Of a stretch of DNA of 64,000 nt, positions 52,658 to 63,162 are shown in pieces. Both the position numbers and the translations under genes were made by a program. This DNA comes from a virus: the IMG/VR virus record IMGVR_UViG_3300028822_000042, positions 1 through 64,000 of that record. One strand, written 5' to 3'. Position 1 is the stretch's first letter. Every line of letters begins with the position of its first letter. Under the pieces are notes generated by a model that was not told the origin of the DNA, did not search any database, and saw nothing but the letters and a program-made list of their open reading frames with translations.

Positions 52658-53607
52658 TGGGAAATGGCGTTGAATTACTTGGTTTTTTATTTAATGTAAC
52701 CACTCCTACTCAGGCGAGCGGCAAACCTGAAAAGAAATCAATAGTAAATTCCTTTGATCTTGCTGCAGATCTTGTTTCTTTAGATAGGATTGAAGGAGAA
52801 ACAAATGCTGATTTTAAGCAAAGGATAATGGATGCTTCTGTTAATCCCGGAGCACCAATATATGATGGGTTTGTAAATAACCTGACAAGAGAGCTTGGTT
52901 TTTCAAAAGACAGAGCAATTCTTATTGAGCTTAAACAGAATAGTGCTGGTGATGTTATAGCTAGGAATCCTCGTGTGGATGTTTTGGCAAATAGAGTAGT
53001 CTTATATAGTGACTGGAGACCTGACGGAACAGCAGTTATCGATAAAACAATAAGAACATATAAGACTACAGATACAGGATATATGTTAGATGGTTTAGTT
53101 GCTGCAATAAATACTTCATCATGTTTTACTGCAAGTATGTATTCTGGTGTGCGTTCTAATTTACACTCTTCTAATCTTATTAGAGGCACAACAGATGTTT
53201 ATTCTCTTAGGTCGCCTATAGATTCTTCTAACTTTACAGAATTAGTAGGAGAACATATTGTAGAAGGCAGCTTAGTCTTTGAAGAAGAGGATATTTTCAA
53301 GACAGAAGTTGCAACAACACCTACTGCTGAAGGTGAATATAAAGTTGATTACGAGAATGGTAGGATATATCCATATAGCACGCCATCAGGTACGCTTGGT
53401 GTGACTTATCATTATGGATTGTTTCCATTTGTTGTATACTTTAGCCCTGTCCAATTCTTCTCTCTTCAAGATGAAGATTTTCTAGATGAACTTTTTCACC
53501 TAGAGACTTTAGATTCTGGAGAAGAACAAAGAGGTCTTCCTAATAAAGAAGGCTCAGAAATCTTTCATCAGTTGTTTGAAGAGACTAAAGTCTTTTGGGG
53601 TGAGTAA
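52657..53607 (+). CDS. Baseplate/tail-end structural protein
   Basis: A 316-residue protein with a helical N-terminal region ('DRIEGETNADFKQRIMDASV' followed by 'YDGFVNNLTRELGF') like proteins that bind the J-type wedge. It then has a beta-rich domain ending 'YKVDYENGRIYPYSTPSG', a phrase also used in other phage structural proteins. No enzymatic motif. It is coupled on both sides by one-base overlaps. Confidence 0.55.
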   Translation: MGNGVELLGFLFNVTTPTQASGKPEKKSIVNSFDLAADLVSLDRIEGETNADFKQRIMDASVNPGAPIYDGFVNNLTRELGFSKDRAILIELKQNSAGDVIARNPRVDVLANRVVLYSDWRPDGTAVIDKTIRTYKTTDTGYMLDGLVAAINTSSCFTASMYSGVRSNLHSSNLIRGTTDVYSLRSPIDSSNFTELVGEHIVEGSLVFEEEDIFKTEVATTPTAEGEYKVDYENGRIYPYSTPSGTLGVTYHYGLFPFVVYFSPVQFFSLQDEDFLDELFHLETLDSGEEQRGLPNKEGSEIFHQLFEETKVFWGE

Positions 53608-55895
53608 TGGCATTAACAAGACCAACATTATACGTTCGGACAAGACAGACTGTAGTTAAAGAGCTTAGCACTAAACCATATGTTGGCTTTGAACATTTAA
53701 CAAGCCTTCCAGATGGCTGGGAGTACGACATCAAGAGATGGTGCAGTCCTTTTGATCTGAGACTGCCAAATATGCCAAGGCTCTTAAATCCTTCTTCTCA
53801 AGGAGTAAGTGAAGAAACTTATTTCACATCTGGTGTTGGCTCTGTGTCTCTTGGTGATCTAGAGATTGAAGATATAATAAATGTTACAGAAAATAATGTA
53901 AGATACTGGGTCCCATTAATTAGACATGGTTTGTATTTTAGAAACAAAACAGATTACTTCTTTTATAGTGATAATAGTGTAGTTCAGTATATCGATCCAT
54001 CTGACAATAGAGACAGTAGAAACTATATTGAGTTGGCAAAGACTCCTAAGCTCTCTACTCCTATATCAGTTGCTTCTTATAAAAGGAATCCTGATACTGA
54101 CTCTCCTAGTTACCATACTAGGTTAGAGCAGATGTATAAATTCACTGGCCTTTATTCTGAAGGTGAGGAATTAGAAACTGTTTCTGATGCTGGTAAGATA
54201 ACATGGTCTAATGTTGACACCACCAAGAGAGAATTTCTTATAGACAATACAATCGATGGTCTTACTCGTCTCTTTATGAACAAAGACTATGTGAAGACTA
54301 TCGGTGTTGATGTCTCGTCATATAAAGATGTGGCTGCTTGTGAGGTTCTTGGTACTTCTACTGGCGCACCATATCAATCGTTCTATCTAGACTATTTTCC
54401 AGTAATATATGACAGCTCATTTCATCTGTATGTCGCGACAGATTCCTCTTATGAAGAGTGGACTCCCGTAGATAGTTGGTGGGACCTGATAACTCAGACA
54501 TGGTCATATGATACTGGAAATAAATATTTTGTAGATAAGGATTTAGGAATTGTTTACTTGGGGGCCTCTGACAATGGTGGAGTCCCAGCTATAGGAAGAA
54601 CTATTGCTGTATCGTATAGAACTACTCTTAGAGTAGAGTATGAAGAAGATGATAAAGATTATGAGATACAGGCTATAGACGCCAACGTTAATCCAATAAC
54701 TCAGGGACTTAATCAAGGCTTTGTTTGTATTACTCATGAAGAAATTGAACCTGCAAATATTACTCTTGGTATAGACAAACGAAGAATACAAGGAACCTAT
54801 AATCCATCAGAATATGGTCCTATTTATGTTGGCTCTGATTATGCTGTTTTAAAATCCACTGTTACTAGCAGAAGCGGTTTGCCTGTTCCTAATGCATCAG
54901 TTGGTTTTGTTATGGAACCTAAAGATGTTGGTTATATTGGCGGGTCAACTACAGATTCTGCAGTTACCAATAGTACAGGTCATGCCTATTCAAACTTTCA
55001 GCCGCCAACATCAGCAGACACTTTAGGCTTCTATAGCACTACTGTCAGAGCGTCTACAAATCCATATTACCCCAACTGTAAAGATGTGATTATTAAACAA
55101 TCAGAGACAGGTCTCGAGGGTAAGGAGAATGAGATATATCTCTATCATATTCTTAAGGATGATGTAATTCTTGGATATGATTCAATAGATGACTTTTTGC
55201 TTTCTCTTTATAACGAGAAGACGCCTAGTTGGGTTAATGATTCTGCAGACTATGCTGTTTGGAAGCAGGAAATGATTCTTGAGTACGATCTTAAGGACTG
55301 GACTGAACCTGTAGAAGGTGAACCCATTGATGGTCGTAAGGTCGTTATTTACAAACAAGACTTTGATAATCCATATCCGTATCCAGATGATACAGCTATA
55401 AATCCTATCACGGGAGAGTATGGAGCTTTTGTTCCTCTGCGGCCGTATCTTGCAGAAAAAATAACTACTGCTGGTGATCCATATTATGGATTGTGGAGAC
55501 TTATCTATCCTGAGGATGCCATTCCTGATGTAGGAACCAACAATATTGGTGGCTACTGGGCAACATCAAGTAGAGTAGTTAAGTTCCAAGCACATTGCTG
55601 GAGTCCACACTATAATAGAATTATCTATAGTAATGAGATCTCTGCTAGAATTTCATTGCCTAGTTATTTGCTAGGTGAGTATCTCAACTCTCTTGGAGAG
55701 AAGATACCTTTTGGATGGAAGATAATTGGACTAGATAATGTTGCTGCAGGTTTGAATGGAGCCACCTTTATCACGATTAACCCACATACAGGACCATATG
55801 AAATTATCGATCTTGTCGGTGATACAGGTGGTACAGGTACATGGGTAGATGGTGCTCCAAATACACTGCATTTTCAATTTGAAGTTATAGAATAA
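53607..55895 (+). CDS. Tail-end structural protein with invasin-type Ig-like domain
   Basis: A 762-residue protein of beta-rich composition. Residues about 405-492 resemble a Big_1/invasin-like domain: 'KSTVTSRSGLPVPNASVGFV' with 'TDSAVTNSTGHAYSNFQPP' and a final 'STTVRAST'. Such domains often project binding modules. The C-terminus (NTLHFQFEVIE) resembles the end of the protein at 59420-62002 (NVANFQFEVV), so both may dock to the same partner. No enzyme motif seen. Confidence 0.6.
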   Translation: MALTRPTLYVRTRQTVVKELSTKPYVGFEHLTSLPDGWEYDIKRWCSPFDLRLPNMPRLLNPSSQGVSEETYFTSGVGSVSLGDLEIEDIINVTENNVRYWVPLIRHGLYFRNKTDYFFYSDNSVVQYIDPSDNRDSRNYIELAKTPKLSTPISVASYKRNPDTDSPSYHTRLEQMYKFTGLYSEGEELETVSDAGKITWSNVDTTKREFLIDNTIDGLTRLFMNKDYVKTIGVDVSSYKDVAACEVLGTSTGAPYQSFYLDYFPVIYDSSFHLYVATDSSYEEWTPVDSWWDLITQTWSYDTGNKYFVDKDLGIVYLGASDNGGVPAIGRTIAVSYRTTLRVEYEEDDKDYEIQAIDANVNPITQGLNQGFVCITHEEIEPANITLGIDKRRIQGTYNPSEYGPIYVGSDYAVLKSTVTSRSGLPVPNASVGFVMEPKDVGYIGGSTTDSAVTNSTGHAYSNFQPPTSADTLGFYSTTVRASTNPYYPNCKDVIIKQSETGLEGKENEIYLYHILKDDVILGYDSIDDFLLSLYNEKTPSWVNDSADYAVWKQEMILEYDLKDWTEPVEGEPIDGRKVVIYKQDFDNPYPYPDDTAINPITGEYGAFVPLRPYLAEKITTAGDPYYGLWRLIYPEDAIPDVGTNNIGGYWATSSRVVKFQAHCWSPHYNRIIYSNEISARISLPSYLLGEYLNSLGEKIPFGWKIIGLDNVAAGLNGATFITINPHTGPYEIIDLVGDTGGTGTWVDGAPNTLHFQFEVIE

Positions 55896-55909
55896 CTAGA
55901 GGTGATAAT

Positions 55910-58900
55910 ATGAGTAGAGACCAAATGGAAGATGTTTTTCCTATTGAATTTAATTTCAAACAAGGGGAGCAACCTACTGCAGCAAAGCTAAATGGTCTAG
56001 TTAAGTTTACAGATTCTGCTTTCTCTAGGGTAACTCAGGCTGTTGGCGATCCTTGGGATGCGGCAAACCCTCCTCATACTTCTGCACTAAGTCTTGAGAA
56101 ACTATCTCAAGCTAGTATAGCTCGCATTCTAGGACCTTCAGATTATGCTAGTCCTCTTGGAGGTTGCTGGAATGAACAGATGACAACAACTGTTGAAGTA
56201 ACTCTAGAGGAAAATAAAAACTCATGGACTCTTGGGTATCCTCTTGTAGAGGTCTCTACTCCCGTGACAGAGAAATCTACATCTGTATCTTCTTTTGTAA
56301 CTAAACTCTCTTGGGGTTCTGATATTGTCGTCACTACAGACCCTGATGGAGTGCTTTCTGATATAAAATCATCTATAGATGAAGTTGTAAGTGATGGAGA
56401 TTTCTATGTAGATTTTTATACTGGAACTATTACAGCATATAGTTCTTCTTCTAGTAGTATCATATTAACAATAAGTAATCTTCATATGCTTGGTGCAGGT
56501 GTGCCATGGGGTACACATAATGTAATTCCTAACTGGGAGGAAACTACCTTATGCAATCTTGCAGAGATTTCTAGCACTGCTACAACGACGACATATACAC
56601 TTACTTTACCCACAGTTAGTAGGTCTCCTAGATATGACTCTTCTCCTATTAAAATGGGAAAGAAGCCAGAAGAAGTAGATGATTATGATTCTTCATGGTC
56701 AGCAAATGTTCCTAATGTAAGTAGTAATTACAGATTGCCTAAAGCACTAATAGATGGTTATACATCTGATAGTGAAATCCCTGAAGGTTATATTCTTCTT
56801 TATTATGAAGACAATGAAAGAATAATCCCTAGTTCTCTAATTACATTTTATTACTTAAATGAGAATTCTCTTAATATTGTTACTTCTAAAGATTACTTGA
56901 CAGAAGGAAGTTCTTATAGACTGTTTACTTCAGGCACAAGTCTTGCCGAGGCAGTCAGTCATCTTCTTCAGGTTCAGCGAAACAATAACCATGTTGGCTT
57001 AACAGCAAATCCAACAATATCATACACTGTGCCTCTGTCTCATGGCTCTATGGATAACTTGTATACAGGTGATCTGGATGCTTCAGCTACAGATGTCCAT
57101 AGATTCAAGTTCACAAAGTCTAACTACGAAACGAACTGCCATCCTCAATACCTACATAGATACGGTTGGATGGAAAACGATAAACCAAGTGACGATTCTG
57201 AGAAGGGTAATAGTGGAAATGCCATGAGAGGGAATATAGTCTTCTCTGGCAACAATGATGATATGTATGTAGGAGTTTGGAATAAGTCTGGAAACTGGAC
57301 TTCTACGTATGGAATCATGTGGGGAGGTGGAGACCAAAACAGCGGATATGGCAATACAGAGCTTTCTTTTCAGGGCGGTGAGGATGTTGCAACATGGGTC
57401 CCTGGTGATCCTCCTCAAAGATTCCCCTTCGTATCGAGCCATACAGGAGGAAGTGATAGTGATAGATATGGTGCACTAACCTATCGTCCATGGTATGGAA
57501 CTCCTCTTTACCTCAGAGGTAGAAATCCTTCTGCTGTTGTTGATGGAGCTATGCTTGGGTTTGACCTTGCAAGGCAGGGTGAACTTAACTACATCAAACT
57601 GTTCCCTGGATACAGAAGCACATATGATCCAGTTCATCAATGTGCAAATACAGGTCAAACAGCAACTACTGCTCTCTACATAACACCAGGCCTTTCAGGT
57701 GCTTCATTTGAGCGTCTTGCTGCTGAACAGGTAAGAGAGTTTAGGTTCCGTGGCATTCCATATCTTAGCTCTGCTACTAATACTGACAACTCAATAGGTG
57801 ACGGTTTAGGATCATCAGAGTTTGAGCATAGCTTTGTCTCTCCAGGTATGGTCGGAGCAGACTTCTTTAATGTCTACTCTAATGCTATATTCTTCTCTGA
57901 TGATGGTGATGGTAGCAGAACTTCATTCACAGAGCATGGCAAGAACTGGCTAGATACAGGCACTGGTACCTATGTGCCTTCAGGGATTTACTATATCCCA
58001 AACAATGGAGGCACAGCAGCTAGATTCTCATTCGTCACTCAAGAGGATTCTACTACTGCCTCTGGCGATGATATGTTCCAGGTTGGCTCTGCACATGGTC
58101 TTAGATACTATGGTGAACGCCTAGACCTCATAACTAGAGATACTACGACATTTGCTGGCAACTCAGTAAATATTGATAGTTCGATTGCGACTCTAAGAAG
58201 CCCCTTGTTTAGTACTTGGTTTGGATATGAGAGCATTCTCATGGATGCCACAGAGGATAAGAATCTTGGCATCCTTAGCTATGATGGCAGAGTAGATATA
58301 TGGGCATGTAATAGTTATAGCTACACGACTAACCCTGGTAAGGGTAGACATATAAACATTAAGACAGCTAGTACACATGGGGACCAATATTCAGCTCTAC
58401 AAGATTGTGGGAACATAACATTACATGCTGGTTATGTCTTCGGGGCTACAGCTCCTAGTTCTACTGGAAGTAAACTCTACCTGAAGGCCTATAACGATGT
58501 AAACATAGAGAGTGAGTCTCAAGACGTAAACATCACTTCTACTCTTGGGGATATTAATATAGACGCACATGATAATGCGTATATCAATAGTACTGACTTC
58601 ACTAAGCTCACTACAGATGGCTCTTCTGGCAAGATAGAGATCAGTACAGACTCTTCTAATGCTACTTCCGAAAGTGGAGATATATCAATAGAGGCATCTG
58701 GAAATCAAGGTAGAATCTATCTAAGCAGTGCAGATTATCATAATATAGATGTTTCATCTAACTATGCTCTTACAATGAGAGCATATCAATATATAGCATT
58801 AGGCACCAATATGAGTGAGAATCATGTTACTAATGCTAGCAACTTTGACGATAACACTATAACTTTATCAAGTAGAATTAATAAAACTAATACAGGAGCT

Positions 58901-59416
58901 ACTGGTAAGATACTATTAGATTCTATAAATGATGTTCATTTGTATGCTCTTGATGATGTTCTTATTGATGCAACTGATCGTTTCTATGTAACTGCTGGTG
59001 GAGATTGTACTTTTGAAGTTACAGGAAATATAGATTTAGATGCTGATGGCAAGTATTACATGAATGAACCTACAGCTGGTGCTGGAACAGGTGGCCTGAG
59101 ATTAGATACAAATACGAGAGAGATTAAGTATCAAGTATCTTCTTTGAGATACAAAGAAAATATTAAAGATATACCAGATACATCATGGATATATGATGTC
59201 AGGCCTGTTGCTTTTAACTATATCAAAGAGGATAGAACTTGTTATGGCCTTATTGCAGAAGAGACTATTAAGTTCAATACAGATGTTGTTTGCGTTGATA
59301 AACATAATAGGCCAGAGTCAGTAATGTATGAATCTGTATTTAGTGCTTTAATTAAAGCAGTACAAGATCAGAAGAAAGAGATCGATGCTTTAAAAGCTCA
59401 GCTTATTGGAAAGTAG
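55910..59416 (+). CDS. Tail fibre with C-terminal S74 self-cleaving chaperone
   Basis: A 1168-residue fibre, rich in Ser/Thr/Asn/Gly with repeated beta patterns, including the 'DVNIESESQDVNITSTLGDI' run typical of triple-helix shafts. The end (residues 1077-1168) is an intramolecular chaperone of the S74 type: SSLRYKENI with S1077 and K1082 at the dyad spacing of endosialidase chaperones. It is followed by the 'VAFNYIKEDRTCYGLIAEE' block and a final coiled coil. It trimerises the fibre, then cleaves itself off before S1077. The fibre would be the host-recognition element. Confidence 0.85.
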   Translation: MSRDQMEDVFPIEFNFKQGEQPTAAKLNGLVKFTDSAFSRVTQAVGDPWDAANPPHTSALSLEKLSQASIARILGPSDYASPLGGCWNEQMTTTVEVTLEENKNSWTLGYPLVEVSTPVTEKSTSVSSFVTKLSWGSDIVVTTDPDGVLSDIKSSIDEVVSDGDFYVDFYTGTITAYSSSSSSIILTISNLHMLGAGVPWGTHNVIPNWEETTLCNLAEISSTATTTTYTLTLPTVSRSPRYDSSPIKMGKKPEEVDDYDSSWSANVPNVSSNYRLPKALIDGYTSDSEIPEGYILLYYEDNERIIPSSLITFYYLNENSLNIVTSKDYLTEGSSYRLFTSGTSLAEAVSHLLQVQRNNNHVGLTANPTISYTVPLSHGSMDNLYTGDLDASATDVHRFKFTKSNYETNCHPQYLHRYGWMENDKPSDDSEKGNSGNAMRGNIVFSGNNDDMYVGVWNKSGNWTSTYGIMWGGGDQNSGYGNTELSFQGGEDVATWVPGDPPQRFPFVSSHTGGSDSDRYGALTYRPWYGTPLYLRGRNPSAVVDGAMLGFDLARQGELNYIKLFPGYRSTYDPVHQCANTGQTATTALYITPGLSGASFERLAAEQVREFRFRGIPYLSSATNTDNSIGDGLGSSEFEHSFVSPGMVGADFFNVYSNAIFFSDDGDGSRTSFTEHGKNWLDTGTGTYVPSGIYYIPNNGGTAARFSFVTQEDSTTASGDDMFQVGSAHGLRYYGERLDLITRDTTTFAGNSVNIDSSIATLRSPLFSTWFGYESILMDATEDKNLGILSYDGRVDIWACNSYSYTTNPGKGRHINIKTASTHGDQYSALQDCGNITLHAGYVFGATAPSSTGSKLYLKAYNDVNIESESQDVNITSTLGDINIDAHDNAYINSTDFTKLTTDGSSGKIEISTDSSNATSESGDISIEASGNQGRIYLSSADYHNIDVSSNYALTMRAYQYIALGTNMSENHVTNASNFDDNTITLSSRINKTNTGATGKILLDSINDVHLYALDDVLIDATDRFYVTAGGDCTFEVTGNIDLDADGKYYMNEPTAGAGTGGLRLDTNTREIKYQVSSLRYKENIKDIPDTSWIYDVRPVAFNYIKEDRTCYGLIAEETIKFNTDVVCVDKHNRPESVMYESVFSALIKAVQDQKKEIDALKAQLIGK

Positions 59417-59419
59417 ATA

Positions 59420-62002
59420 ATGACTACCTCTATATTAAATTTTCAGTTTAGACTTACTGGAGTAGAAGGAGATCCTTTTAATACAAGGACTCGTCAAAAC
59501 GTAAAGAAGTCTATTGGTAAAATCCTATATCTTGAGGAGCCACCTACTAGCGCAGTTAAACTTGCATATGTTGGCTCGCGGGAAATAACACCAACAGCTA
59601 ATATTTTCATTGCTGACAGAAGTGATGTTCTTTATTCTAATTCTAAGACCAGCACTTCTTCAGAGTTTTATGTAGAGAGCACTGCCGCAGAGGTGGTAAG
59701 TGCGAATTTCATTGTTACTGCCGAGTTTAATGAAGCAGATTCAGGCAATATTCCCCTCTATTACAAGCATGAAATAACAAAACATGCTATTCCTGATACG
59801 CTGAAAGTATTTGACCAGAACTTCAATGAAGTTAGTAGTGACAAATACAAGTTAAGATATAATTATAGTTATGATGAGGATACCGGAGAGATAGAGACTA
59901 GTGGTGGCAGTGCTGTAGTAAATAGCTTTTATCTATTTAATTCTTTGGAGAGTTCATTTGATGTTGATACTGGAGATTATAAAGTATATTTCATCCAGTA
60001 TGTTGATGGCTCTACATCTCCTGATACAGTAGTTACTGAGCTTCTCAATAATGAAAATGCATATCTTCCTGCAACATCTGACGACTTTTGGCATGTTACA
60101 TCTTCTTTAAAATATTGGAAAAGAGCATATAGTCTTAGTTCTGATCTTGTTCTGACAATGCCTCAGTCTCCTTGTTCTGTAAAATACATCGAGACAAACA
60201 GAATGAGTCTGCACTTGCCAACAGACTATGATGACGAGAGTCCATGGTTTCCGAGAATAGCTAATGGTAACTTTGTGCATTCTGCTTATGGCAATCTGTA
60301 CAAATATAATATTCCTGAATTTGAAAATCAGGCATTTAATCCTATTGAGCCATACAAATTAGCTGTTAAAGAAAAATGCCAGAAAGTTTCTGATAGGTTA
60401 ATAAAGCTTCCACATAATGAGATCGTCTATGGCTCTTTTACATCATATGTAAATCTTCTGTTTGAGCTTGATGGTACAATCAAGTATGCCATCACAAATG
60501 ATTCTTCAAAAGATGGAGATGAAGTATATGACTTTGACGGTAACAAAGTTCCTGTATCAAATGGAGGCTTTCTTACTTGGTCATATAATAATTTTCTTGG
60601 CATAGATAGACTGTCTGGGATGGTACATGTTAGTTTTGATGTTAAAGATGCTTATGACATCTATGCTACATATCCGTACTATGAGAGGTTCTATAGCTTA
60701 ACAAGTCTTACTATGAATCCTGTCTTCGATAGCGAGGCTCATAAAGAATTGCGTGTTGTTTATGTTGTTCCGGCTGCAATGCCAAATAACAACAATACAA
60801 TTCAGACAGAATCTATCAAATGGCTCAAAGTGTCTTCTGCTGGCAGAATTACATCTTGCAATCAAGACGATACTGGCTACAACGAGAATATAAACTTTGA
60901 TGCTAAGATTCATGATTCAGATGGGTACTATATCGATGGCGTTCTGGGTTTACATTACAAGTGGGAAGCATCCACAACAGCAAATGCTCAGTTTCCTTCT
61001 TCAGAAGTAGAAATTCTACCTGGCAATCAGTTTACTGTAAATTCTACATCTGGATTTCCAAGATCAGGTTGGCTTAGAGCATTAGATACTTCTGGTAAAT
61101 ATAGATATTTTAAATACTTATCAAAAACAGATACTGTATTTAATTTGTCTAGCTCTTCTAACGAAGTACCTTCTAATGGCAGTATAGACATTTCAGATGG
61201 AGAGACAGTAGAGTTAGTTAACTTTGTCGATGAAAGAACTGTTCTTACTTCTAGAGATAAGAGCATAGAAGATTCTGCATGGGGACCTGGTACTGATCCT
61301 TGGGGTAACTTTGAAATCTATCCTAGGATTTACTCTAGATATTTTGTCTTAGGAGAGCTGTCTATCAATCCTCCGCATAGTATAAACACTTTAACTGTTG
61401 TTGATGTGCGTGAAGATGGAGGTGGAGTAGATGAGGACAAATATGATGAAGCAAAAGCTCTAAATCCTGAGATACAATGGTACAACGACTACGAGAAGTT
61501 TGATGGTCAAGTCTATCCTGGTTCTTCAATTGCAGTAGTAAAACTACCTGTGTCTATATTGGAATCATTTACTTTAGACAACCTGAGGAAGATTATAGAA
61601 GAAAACATTCCGTCTGGTGTCTATCCTCTTATTAGATTTTATGGATATGAGCCTAGAGTTGTCAGTATTACTCCTGGCACTGCTTCTGTTACTATTGAGT
61701 GGGCTAAAGAAGGACCTGAATTTACTTATCAGGTATGGTATGCTCGCAAAGAGAATGGAAGATTTGAAAAAGCACACAAGACAAGACTTGTTGACGGCAC
61801 TGACACATATAACTCATTCCAGATATGTGAGACTACAGGTACAGCTCCTGTTGTCGTTAAAGTAACCATGCAAGACAAATACTACCAGTGGTGGCATAGT
61901 TATAGTAGTTATAATAGCATTGAAGGAGGTCTCGGACTTGACGAGACTGCTCCTCTTCCGCCATTTGGTAATGTGGCTAACTTCCAATTTGAAGTAGTAT
62001 AA
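59420..62002 (+). CDS. Tail-end/fibre protein with FN3-like domain
   Basis: An 860-residue beta-rich protein. Around residues 745-830 a fibronectin-III-like domain is seen ('VVSITPGTASVTIEWAKEG', 'FTYQVWYARKENGRF', 'PVVVKVTMQDKYYQWW'). The N-terminus (ILNFQFRLTG) and C-terminus (NVANFQFEVV) both use the FQF phrase shared with the 53607-55895 protein's end. It lies directly after the fibre gene; a fibre-attachment or secondary adhesin role is inferred. No catalytic residues were recognised. Confidence 0.6.
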   Translation: MTTSILNFQFRLTGVEGDPFNTRTRQNVKKSIGKILYLEEPPTSAVKLAYVGSREITPTANIFIADRSDVLYSNSKTSTSSEFYVESTAAEVVSANFIVTAEFNEADSGNIPLYYKHEITKHAIPDTLKVFDQNFNEVSSDKYKLRYNYSYDEDTGEIETSGGSAVVNSFYLFNSLESSFDVDTGDYKVYFIQYVDGSTSPDTVVTELLNNENAYLPATSDDFWHVTSSLKYWKRAYSLSSDLVLTMPQSPCSVKYIETNRMSLHLPTDYDDESPWFPRIANGNFVHSAYGNLYKYNIPEFENQAFNPIEPYKLAVKEKCQKVSDRLIKLPHNEIVYGSFTSYVNLLFELDGTIKYAITNDSSKDGDEVYDFDGNKVPVSNGGFLTWSYNNFLGIDRLSGMVHVSFDVKDAYDIYATYPYYERFYSLTSLTMNPVFDSEAHKELRVVYVVPAAMPNNNNTIQTESIKWLKVSSAGRITSCNQDDTGYNENINFDAKIHDSDGYYIDGVLGLHYKWEASTTANAQFPSSEVEILPGNQFTVNSTSGFPRSGWLRALDTSGKYRYFKYLSKTDTVFNLSSSSNEVPSNGSIDISDGETVELVNFVDERTVLTSRDKSIEDSAWGPGTDPWGNFEIYPRIYSRYFVLGELSINPPHSINTLTVVDVREDGGGVDEDKYDEAKALNPEIQWYNDYEKFDGQVYPGSSIAVVKLPVSILESFTLDNLRKIIEENIPSGVYPLIRFYGYEPRVVSITPGTASVTIEWAKEGPEFTYQVWYARKENGRFEKAHKTRLVDGTDTYNSFQICETTGTAPVVVKVTMQDKYYQWWHSYSSYNSIEGGLGLDETAPLPPFGNVANFQFEVV

Positions 62003-62012
62003 GGAGATTGCA

Positions 62013-62498
62013 ATGAGTGTTAATATAACCCTATCTGATGCTTCTGGTGGCAATCAGTTGGCAGATGTAAATGACATGGGAAGTGTATCAACAGATTCTG
62101 AGACGGATGCTCAGGATATTTATATTTCTCATGATGCAGTGGTGAATCCTATTACTGATTGTGCAATGTACATTACCAGATATGCTGGTAGTGGCTATTC
62201 TGGTACAGATGCAGATGCAGATTTTACAGAGATTATGGGATGGGGAGATGCAGGTAATGGTGGAGTCTTGATGAAGATGAACACAACCTGGTATCGCTTT
62301 AAGAATGCATTTGGAGATGTTGACAACCAAATAACCTTAGATAAAAATACTCTTGTTATTGGGTCTTCATCTAATGATGGAGAGATACCTGTTGGTGGAG
62401 AAGCCTACATTCAAGTAAAAGTAGAAACTCCACCTACTGTTGGCTCTGCGGGCTATAAAGGATTTTCCTTTGTGTTTGCGTACTCATCAACATCATAG
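62013..62498 (+). CDS. Small beta-rich structural protein
   Basis: A 161-residue acidic protein (NITLSDASGGNQLADVNDMG, EAYIQVKVETPPTVGSAG) with an Ig-like rhythm and Ser/Thr-rich end. Comparable in size and composition to the product of 13407-13871 but without clear collinear identity. It is probably a minor virion or fibre-associated component. AGGAG lies before the start. Confidence 0.55.
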   Translation: MSVNITLSDASGGNQLADVNDMGSVSTDSETDAQDIYISHDAVVNPITDCAMYITRYAGSGYSGTDADADFTEIMGWGDAGNGGVLMKMNTTWYRFKNAFGDVDNQITLDKNTLVIGSSSNDGEIPVGGEAYIQVKVETPPTVGSAGYKGFSFVFAYSSTS

Positions 62499-62506
62499 GA
62501 GGCAGT

Positions 62507-62578
62507 ATGGAAAGTAAAAATGGATCTCCAGGAACTCTCCCCTCTTCTGAATACTCAGCTCAGCCTTTATCATCATAG
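62507..62578 (+). CDS. Possible 23-residue peptide
   Basis: An ATG with TAGGAGG seven bases upstream opens a short frame (MESKNGSPGTLPSSEYSAQP, then LSS) ending in TAG. The ribosome site is as good as those of real genes here. The peptide is Ser/Pro-rich with no motif. It could be a true small gene, a leader, or the remains of a longer one. Confidence 0.35.
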   Translation: MESKNGSPGTLPSSEYSAQPLSS

Positions 62579-62657
62579 TTGCACTGTAGTGCTATTTGTG
62601 AGATATTCATTTCTGGTTACATCGGCGTATATGCCAACCTAAATATAGGAGAATGAA
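62579..62657 (+). promoter_or_regulatory. Short non-coding gap, possible regulatory stems
   Basis: It contains the small stem GCACT/AGTGC near 62580-62592 and the near-palindrome GGCGTATATGCC, then ATAGGAG before the next gene. No T-tract and no convincing -35/-10 pair; control function is uncertain. Confidence 0.25.
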
Positions 62658-63152
62658 ATGAAAACAAAGAGAGAAAATGTGATTAGTGTTTTTGGCGTCA
62701 TGAATGTTCTGTCTGAAGAGAAGACAACAGCTAAGGGAGCATATGCTATTGCCAAAAACAAGAAGATCGCAGAGGGAGAAGTAAAAGCAATTGAGGAAGC
62801 TCAAAAGAATGTTATTATTCCTGACAAGTTTAAAGAGTACGATGAGAAACGCATCAAGCTCTGTGAAGAACTTGCTGACAAGGATAAAGATGGTAACCCT
62901 GTTAAGATAAATAACGGACAGCAGTTTGCTATCTCTCCTGAGAGTCAAGAAGTCTTCAATGAAAAACTTCAAAGCCTTAGAGAAGAATACAAAGAGGCTA
63001 TTGAAGAGAAGGATAAGGTCGAGAAAGACTTTCTTGACCTCTTGGCTGAAGAAGTAGAAGTTGATTTTCATAAAGTCAAAATAGATGACTTGCCAGATAA
63101 TGTTACAGCAAGTCAGATAGAAGCTCTAGATGAAATTATCATAATGAGCTAG
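62658..63152 (+). CDS. Hypothetical charged helical protein (DUF1617-like impression)
   Basis: A 164-residue protein with strong helical and coiled-coil character ('FKEYDEKRIKLCEELADK', 'LREEYKEAIEEKDKVEKDFL') and the inner phrase 'DKDGNPVKINNGQQFAI', then 'EVEVDFHKVKIDDLP'. The arrangement resembles small phage proteins of the DUF1617 kind, whose role is not known. The resemblance is a memory-based impression. TAGGAG lies before the start. Confidence 0.6.
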   Translation: MKTKRENVISVFGVMNVLSEEKTTAKGAYAIAKNKKIAEGEVKAIEEAQKNVIIPDKFKEYDEKRIKLCEELADKDKDGNPVKINNGQQFAISPESQEVFNEKLQSLREEYKEAIEEKDKVEKDFLDLLAEEVEVDFHKVKIDDLPDNVTASQIEALDEIIIMS

Positions 63153-63162
63153 GAGTCTTTTA

